The notes beneath the pieces are model-generated. The model saw nothing but the letters and a program-made list of their open reading frames with translations. It was not told where the DNA came from and did no database searches. Positions 40,867-44,964 of a stretch of DNA of 44,964 nucleotides are shown here, in pieces (position 1 is the first letter of the stretch; each line of letters starts with the position of its first letter). The position numbers and the translations under genes are program-made. The DNA is from an uncultured Acetatifactor sp. (GTDB lineage: Bacteria; Bacillota; Clostridia; Lachnospirales; Lachnospiraceae): the NCBI GenBank assembly GCA_910577665.1, contig CAJTOJ010000032.1:1-44964 (forward strand). The letters are read 5' to 3'.

Positions 40867-41925
40867 ATGTCAGAAAAAAACGTATATGAAATAATGCATA
40901 TGGATAGAAGAGTTGCAAAGATAAATGATTCTGGACAATGCAAAATATATTATAAGTCATTTATGCCATATAATTTATATTTAGAAGAAGCCGAAGACAT
41001 TGACACGTTAGTCAATAACATTACGAATTTCAATTATTGGTGCGCAACAAGAATTCTTACGTTGGATAGAAAGTATGCAAAAGAAATATTAAACAGCATA
41101 GGAATGTTACAGGCAGTGACTGACAAGGAAAGAGCAAAAATTGCTTTATCATATAGATGCGCTTCATTAACCGATGTTTTCTGGGTAAAATTAAAGAAAG
41201 AAAAAATTTTATTCAAGGATGTAAATTTGTATGACAATCATTTGGATAACACTTTTATTGACATAGCTTTAAAAGGAAGACAATACACAGTGCAAAATGA
41301 ATGCTTAGCGAGAGACTTATCAACTAATGGATGCTTTCCTAAAGCTTGGCAGAGGATGAATGACGGTTTTAGATTGCTGAAAGATGGCGATACAGAGGCG
41401 GTTGAAAGAGAGCTGCTTGCAAGCCAAATATGTAGATGCTTTGATGTTTCACAAGTATTATATGAGAGGGATTATTTTGATGGAGAAAAGGTCAGTGTAA
41501 GTAGTAATATTACATCGAAAGAATATTCAATTGTTTCCATGGAAGCATTTGAGGTATATGCAGCAAACCATGGCAGAAATACAAAAAAATATATTATTTC
41601 ATTAGATAAACATAATTATTATATGATGAATATTGTTGATTATCTGATTGGAAATACAGATAGGCATTGGGGAAATTGGGGAGTATTTGTTCGTAATTCC
41701 AATAATAAACCAGTAAGGCTATATGATTTAATGGATTTCAATCAGGCTTTTCATTCTTATGATAACTTAGATGGTGCCAATTGCCAGACTATGTTTGGAG
41801 AGCGTGTTAATCAGAAGGAGGCCGCAATTAAAGCTGTTCAAAAAATCGGATTAAATCAATTGGAAGAAGTAAGTAAAGCATATTTTGATGAATTGCCTCA
41901 GTTCTATAATATGTTTTGTAAGTAA
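40867..41925 (+). CDS. Orphan HipA-like protein kinase
   Basis: A 352-residue protein with HipA/PI3-kinase-like catalytic motifs: IGNTDRHWGNWG (residues about 260-271), matching the family NxDRHxxN catalytic loop, and YDLMDFNQAF (about 283-292) in place of the metal-binding DFD. The N-terminal about 130 residues (MDRRVAKINDSGQCKIYYKS) are not recognisable. HipA proteins phosphorylate tRNA synthetases or other targets and are usually held by HipB. No HipB-like gene is adjacent here. GGAGGT precedes ATG 40867 by 6 nt. The gene is strikingly AT-rich and uses A/T-ending codons, unlike both neighbours, indicating recent transfer. An anti-phage or regulatory role is possible but unproven. Confidence 0.8.
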   Translation: MSEKNVYEIMHMDRRVAKINDSGQCKIYYKSFMPYNLYLEEAEDIDTLVNNITNFNYWCATRILTLDRKYAKEILNSIGMLQAVTDKERAKIALSYRCASLTDVFWVKLKKEKILFKDVNLYDNHLDNTFIDIALKGRQYTVQNECLARDLSTNGCFPKAWQRMNDGFRLLKDGDTEAVERELLASQICRCFDVSQVLYERDYFDGEKVSVSSNITSKEYSIVSMEAFEVYAANHGRNTKKYIISLDKHNYYMMNIVDYLIGNTDRHWGNWGVFVRNSNNKPVRLYDLMDFNQAFHSYDNLDGANCQTMFGERVNQKEAAIKAVQKIGLNQLEEVSKAYFDELPQFYNMFCK

Positions 41926-41944
41926 ATGTGGACAGAAGGCAATA

Positions 41945-41965
41945 CCCCCTCAAAGCTTGAGGGGG
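41945..41965 (+). other. Perfect palindromic hairpin between convergent genes
   Basis: CCCCCTCAA-AGC-TTGAGGGGG forms a 9-bp stem between the kinase gene and uxuB. There is no T-tract on either side. A second hairpin AAGAAT/ATTCTT lies near 42030-42048. They may act as mRNA 3' ends for one or both genes. Confidence 0.5.
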
Positions 41966-42070
41966 CAGGGGGAGTTGAAGTGTCGGAGACACTTATTTAC
42001 CTTATAGGAAACTTCGCTGCACCAGGGGAAGAATGCGAAGTATTCTTCGAAGCGTCCGTCAGGATGCTTA

Positions 42071-43690
42071 TTACGCCTTCACATATTTTTCCAAAGTCTT
42101 TTTCACGGCGCCTGTACCGCTGGACAGTTCTGAGAAATAGCCTTTCACCAGGTCTGCCATGCCTATTTCCACCAGGTTCACGCCAAATACTTTTTCGTTG
42201 GAAAGCAGTCTGTCCAGCCCGGAGAGATCCTTGGGGGCGCTATCCAGTCTGTAATCAGCCACGTAGGCGCTGGCAGCTTCTAGCAGGGGATCGGCGCTGG
42301 GGGTGAAGGGTCTGCCTTCATCGTCCACGGCCATAAGATAGCGCAGCCATCCTGCGAACACCAGGGGGATCAGCTTCAGGTCTTCCACATGAAGATCCGG
42401 GGACCTGTGGTAGGCTTTGATGGTCTCTCCGAAACGGATAGCCAGTTTCTGGGAGGTGTCCGTGGCAATGCGCTGGGGGGCATCCGGCATGAAGGGATTG
42501 GGGATACGTACATTGACTACCTGGTCGATGAAGTCCTTTGGATCCAGGATTTTGGGATCTGTTACCACAGGAAGCCCTTCCTGGTAGCCGATGCGTTCCA
42601 CCAGCCTGCGTAGCACTGGGTTCTTCATCTCCTCCGAGATAAGGGTGTAACCCAGCAGGCAGCCGAAGATGGCCAGGGTGGTGTGCAGGGGATTCAGGCA
42701 GGTGCAGACTTTCATCTTCTCCACCTTGTCCACAGTCTCCCGGTCTGTGAAAATGACACCGCCCTTCTCCAGGGGAGGTCTGCCGTTAGGGAAGGTATCT
42801 TCGATCACCAGGTACTCACATTCCTCAGCATTTACGAAGGGGGCAATGTAGGTGTTTTTGGAGGTGATGACGGCATCCAGCTCCTCTAAGCCGTCATCAG
42901 CCAGCATTCCGGCTACTTTGGCGTCCGGTCTTGGGGTGATCTTGTCGATCATGGTCCAGGGGAAAGATACTTTGCCTGGATCCTGCACATAATCGGCAAA
43001 TCCCTGGTCTGCCAGGCCATGTCCACACCAGGCATCAGCGAAGGCGGTGACAGCATTCCTAAGCTTGTCGCCGTTGTGGGAACAGTTGTCCATGCTGACC
43101 ATGGCCAGGGGCAGGCGGCCATTTAGGTAGCGGTGATAAAGCAGGGAAGCCACCTTGCCCAGATAGCTGTCCGGGGCCTGAGGGCCTTTTTCGAAATCCG
43201 CCGAAATGGCAGGGAGGACATTTCCCTTGGCATCTGTGACAGCATACCCCTTTTCCGTGATGGTGAAACTGGCCATCTGCAGGGATGGGGCTGCGAAGAT
43301 TTCTTTCAGCCGGGTATACTCTTTTTCGTTTAAGCTGTCCAGAACCAGGGATTCCAGGACACTGCCGACTACCGTTTTCTCCACGGTTTCGTCTGCCTTC
43401 AAAGTGGCCAGGATGGACAGGTTGTCGTGGGGGCGGTTGCCCTTTTCTATGATCTCGTAATCATACCCTTCGGCGGCAATCAGCCCGGTGTCCAGGGTGC
43501 CTGCATTCAGCAGGTTCTGTACCAGGTTGGCCTGGAAGGCCCGGAAAATATTGCCTGCCCCGAAGTGGATCCAGGCAGGGCGGCGGTGGGTGTTTTCTGC
43601 TACCTTCTCATAATCGAAAGAAGGAAGCTTATATCCGGCGGCTTCATATGCGGCACGGTCTGCGTTGATGCCGGCTCTTGTCAGTTTCAT
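42071..43690 (-). CDS. uxuB: Fructuronate reductase (mannitol dehydrogenase family)
   Basis: A 539-residue NAD-dependent polyol/uronate oxidoreductase that interconverts D-fructuronate and D-mannonate. The N-terminal nucleotide site is in RPAWIHFGAGNIFRAFQANL. SMDNCSHNGDKLRNAV is the family's conserved middle motif, and KVCTCLNPLHTTLA gives the KxxxxNxxH catalytic signature. ATG 43690 follows AGGAGG by 7 nt. It lies 56 nt downstream of uxuA, whose substrate it makes, so the assignment to fructuronate rather than mannitol or tagaturonate rests partly on context. Confidence 0.92.
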   Translation of the reverse strand: MKLTRAGINADRAAYEAAGYKLPSFDYEKVAENTHRRPAWIHFGAGNIFRAFQANLVQNLLNAGTLDTGLIAAEGYDYEIIEKGNRPHDNLSILATLKADETVEKTVVGSVLESLVLDSLNEKEYTRLKEIFAAPSLQMASFTITEKGYAVTDAKGNVLPAISADFEKGPQAPDSYLGKVASLLYHRYLNGRLPLAMVSMDNCSHNGDKLRNAVTAFADAWCGHGLADQGFADYVQDPGKVSFPWTMIDKITPRPDAKVAGMLADDGLEELDAVITSKNTYIAPFVNAEECEYLVIEDTFPNGRPPLEKGGVIFTDRETVDKVEKMKVCTCLNPLHTTLAIFGCLLGYTLISEEMKNPVLRRLVERIGYQEGLPVVTDPKILDPKDFIDQVVNVRIPNPFMPDAPQRIATDTSQKLAIRFGETIKAYHRSPDLHVEDLKLIPLVFAGWLRYLMAVDDEGRPFTPSADPLLEAASAYVADYRLDSAPKDLSGLDRLLSNEKVFGVNLVEIGMADLVKGYFSELSSGTGAVKKTLEKYVKA

Positions 43691-43746
43691 GGGATATCCT
43701 CCTGTGTGCGTTGGCACGGGTAATCAGTGAAAATCGTTCCGGTTGC

Positions 43747-44814
43747 TTATCGATGCTGCTTTTCGATGGCCTCCCAGAGACCATTCAGGTAAGTGGCGCC
43801 CAGTGCCCTGTCGTAAAGCCCATATCCTGGCATGGCCACTTCGTCCCAGATCATGCGCCCGTGGTCGGGCCGGATCGGTCCGGTAAAGCCGATGTCATAC
43901 AAGGCCAGCATGATTTCATACATATCGAAGGTGCCATCGCTGGACAGATGGGCGGCTTCCTCGAAGTCCGTGGGAGTGTTGAATTTCAGGTTCCTGACAT
44001 GGGCAAAATGGATTCTGCCCTTCAGGGAACGGATCATGTCCGGCAGATCGTTGTCCAGGTTGGTGCCGTAGGAGCCGGAGCAGAAGGTGACGCCATTGTG
44101 TGGATTGTCCACCATTTGCATCAAGCGCAGGATGTTTTCCTTATTGATGATAATACGGGGCAGTCCGAACACGCTCCAGGCGGGGTCGTCCGGATGGATG
44201 GCCATGTTGATATCGTATTTGTCGCAGGTTGGCATGATGCGTTCCAGGAAATATTTCAGGTTGGCGAAGAGCTTTTCATCGTCCACGTCCTTGTACAGGG
44301 CGAAAAGTTCCTTCACCCTGGCCATGCGCTCTGGCTCCCAGCCGGGCATCACTGTGCCGTTCATCTCACCGGCAATGGAATCGAACATCTTCTCCGGATC
44401 CAGGGCATCCACTGCCTTCTGGGTGTAGGCCAGCACCGTGGAGCCATCGGGCCGCATCCGGGCCAGCTCTGTCCGTGTCCAGTCGAACACGGGCATGAAA
44501 TTGTAACAGACCATATGGATTCCGGCCTGCCCCAGGCGCTCCAGGGTGGTGATATAATTGTCAATATACATGTCTCTGTCCGGGGAACCTACCTTGATGG
44601 CATCGTGGATATTGACGCTTTCAATTCCGGCCAGGGACAGTCCGGCATCCTCTATTTCCTTTTTCAGTGCCAGGATGTCGTCCATCTCCCAGACCTGGCC
44701 GGGGATGGTACCATAGAGGGTGGAGATCACTCCTGTGACACCGGGGATCTGCCGGATCTGTTTCAGGGTTACGGTGTCGTACTTGCTGCCGTACCAGCGT
44801 AGTGTCATCTGCAT
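43747..44814 (-). CDS. uxuA: Mannonate dehydratase
   Basis: A 355-residue enzyme converting D-mannonate to 2-keto-3-deoxygluconate in glucuronate breakdown. It begins MTLRWYGSKYDTVTLKQIRQ and carries MAIHPDDPAW, FCSGSYGTN, RIHFAHVRN and RPDHGRM, which supply the metal-binding and catalytic His, Cys and Asp residues of the UxuA TIM barrel. ATG 44814 lies 8 nt after AAGGAGG. It is first in the uxuA-uxuB operon. The 150 nt upstream contains a TATAGT but no clear -35. Confidence 0.97.
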   Translation of the reverse strand: MQMTLRWYGSKYDTVTLKQIRQIPGVTGVISTLYGTIPGQVWEMDDILALKKEIEDAGLSLAGIESVNIHDAIKVGSPDRDMYIDNYITTLERLGQAGIHMVCYNFMPVFDWTRTELARMRPDGSTVLAYTQKAVDALDPEKMFDSIAGEMNGTVMPGWEPERMARVKELFALYKDVDDEKLFANLKYFLERIMPTCDKYDINMAIHPDDPAWSVFGLPRIIINKENILRLMQMVDNPHNGVTFCSGSYGTNLDNDLPDMIRSLKGRIHFAHVRNLKFNTPTDFEEAAHLSSDGTFDMYEIMLALYDIGFTGPIRPDHGRMIWDEVAMPGYGLYDRALGATYLNGLWEAIEKQHR

Positions 44815-44901
44815 CAGCTTTTCCTCCTTGCATGTTTTAGCAGTCTGTGTGTATGATTTGTTTTACTATAAAGTCCCTATGTCATTCTAGTACCGCGAAG
44901 T

Positions 44902-44928
44902 GTTTTTGCGCTTCCTATGCGCAAAAAC
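44902..44928 (+). repeat. Perfect hairpin upstream of uxuA
   Basis: GTTTTTGCGC (44902-44911) and GCGCAAAAAC (44919-44928) form a 10-bp stem with a 7-nt loop. On the minus strand it precedes the uxuA promoter region; it could be the end of an upstream unit or part of another small repeat cut by the window edge. Confidence 0.5.
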
Positions 44929-44964
44929 CGAGACAGCTGTGCGCCAAAATGAGCTTCTCTTGCT

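Overview
The window looks like chromosome of an obligately anaerobic gut Firmicute of the Lachnospiraceae type (Clostridia). This rests on gene content and style only: an oxygen-sensitive class III ribonucleotide reductase, a Bacillus-type ThyA, a PheB-like ACT protein, a phosphoglycerate-mutase-like homoserine kinase candidate between hom and an aspartokinase gene, strong AGGAGG ribosome sites, sigma-A-type promoters, a perfect CIRCE element and uronate catabolism genes. Most genes have moderate GC content. Two stretches, about 300-1300 and 40770-41930, are visibly AT-rich and look acquired.

Layout. 1-1290 is accessory debris: the 3' end of a group II intron with the tail of its reverse transcriptase, a small XRE-type regulator on the minus strand, and a frameshifted remnant of an ANT(6)-like aminoglycoside nucleotidyltransferase. 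1297-3592 holds a zinc-ribbon membrane protein, a DUF5685-like protein and a J-domain protein with a cysteine-rich tail. 3802-6790 is nrdDG behind a sigma-A promoter and two NrdR-like boxes. 6811-14151 is a two-component system followed by an exported protein, a lipoprotein, two ABC-2 permeases, an ABC ATPase and a further exported protein that has received an in-frame miniature transposon. 14210-20338 is glyA and an aspartate-family cluster (ACT protein, hom, apgM/thrB2-like, aspartokinase). 20339-21364 has no protein gene but contains a likely structured RNA of about 270 nt and a miniature transposon. 21365-25178 holds a membrane-anchored GH3 enzyme, a frameshifted lipoprotein gene, tRNA-Gly and a type I sulfatase. 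25353-34493 holds an ABC exporter, a beta-CASP metallo-beta-lactamase ribonuclease, thyA, folA, a membrane protein, ilvE and a parvulin lipoprotein. 34547-36910 is CIRCE-controlled htpG with eukaryote-like acidic inserts. 37328-40444 is a bifunctional fucokinase/GDP-fucose pyrophosphorylase. 40772-41925 is an AT-rich orphan HipA-like kinase. 42071-44814 (minus) is uxuA-uxuB for uronate use.

How they fit together. nrdDG, thyA and folA serve anaerobic DNA precursor synthesis. glyA feeds folate one-carbon units to thyA/folA. hom, the mutase-like gene and aspartokinase make threonine and methionine precursors. The sulfatase, GH3 enzyme, Fkp-like enzyme and uxuAB suit a microbe living on host or plant glycans. 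The signalling/ABC block may sense and export or resist an envelope-active compound; this is inference.

The most unusual content is between the genes. There are several miniature inverted-repeat elements with 8-bp target duplications, one of them inserted in frame in a gene. A mosaic family of covarying hairpins includes a UGAA-loop hairpin that lies directly in front of two start codons. A promoter/terminator-bounded RNA has no obvious family. No CRISPR array, rRNA or phage module was seen.
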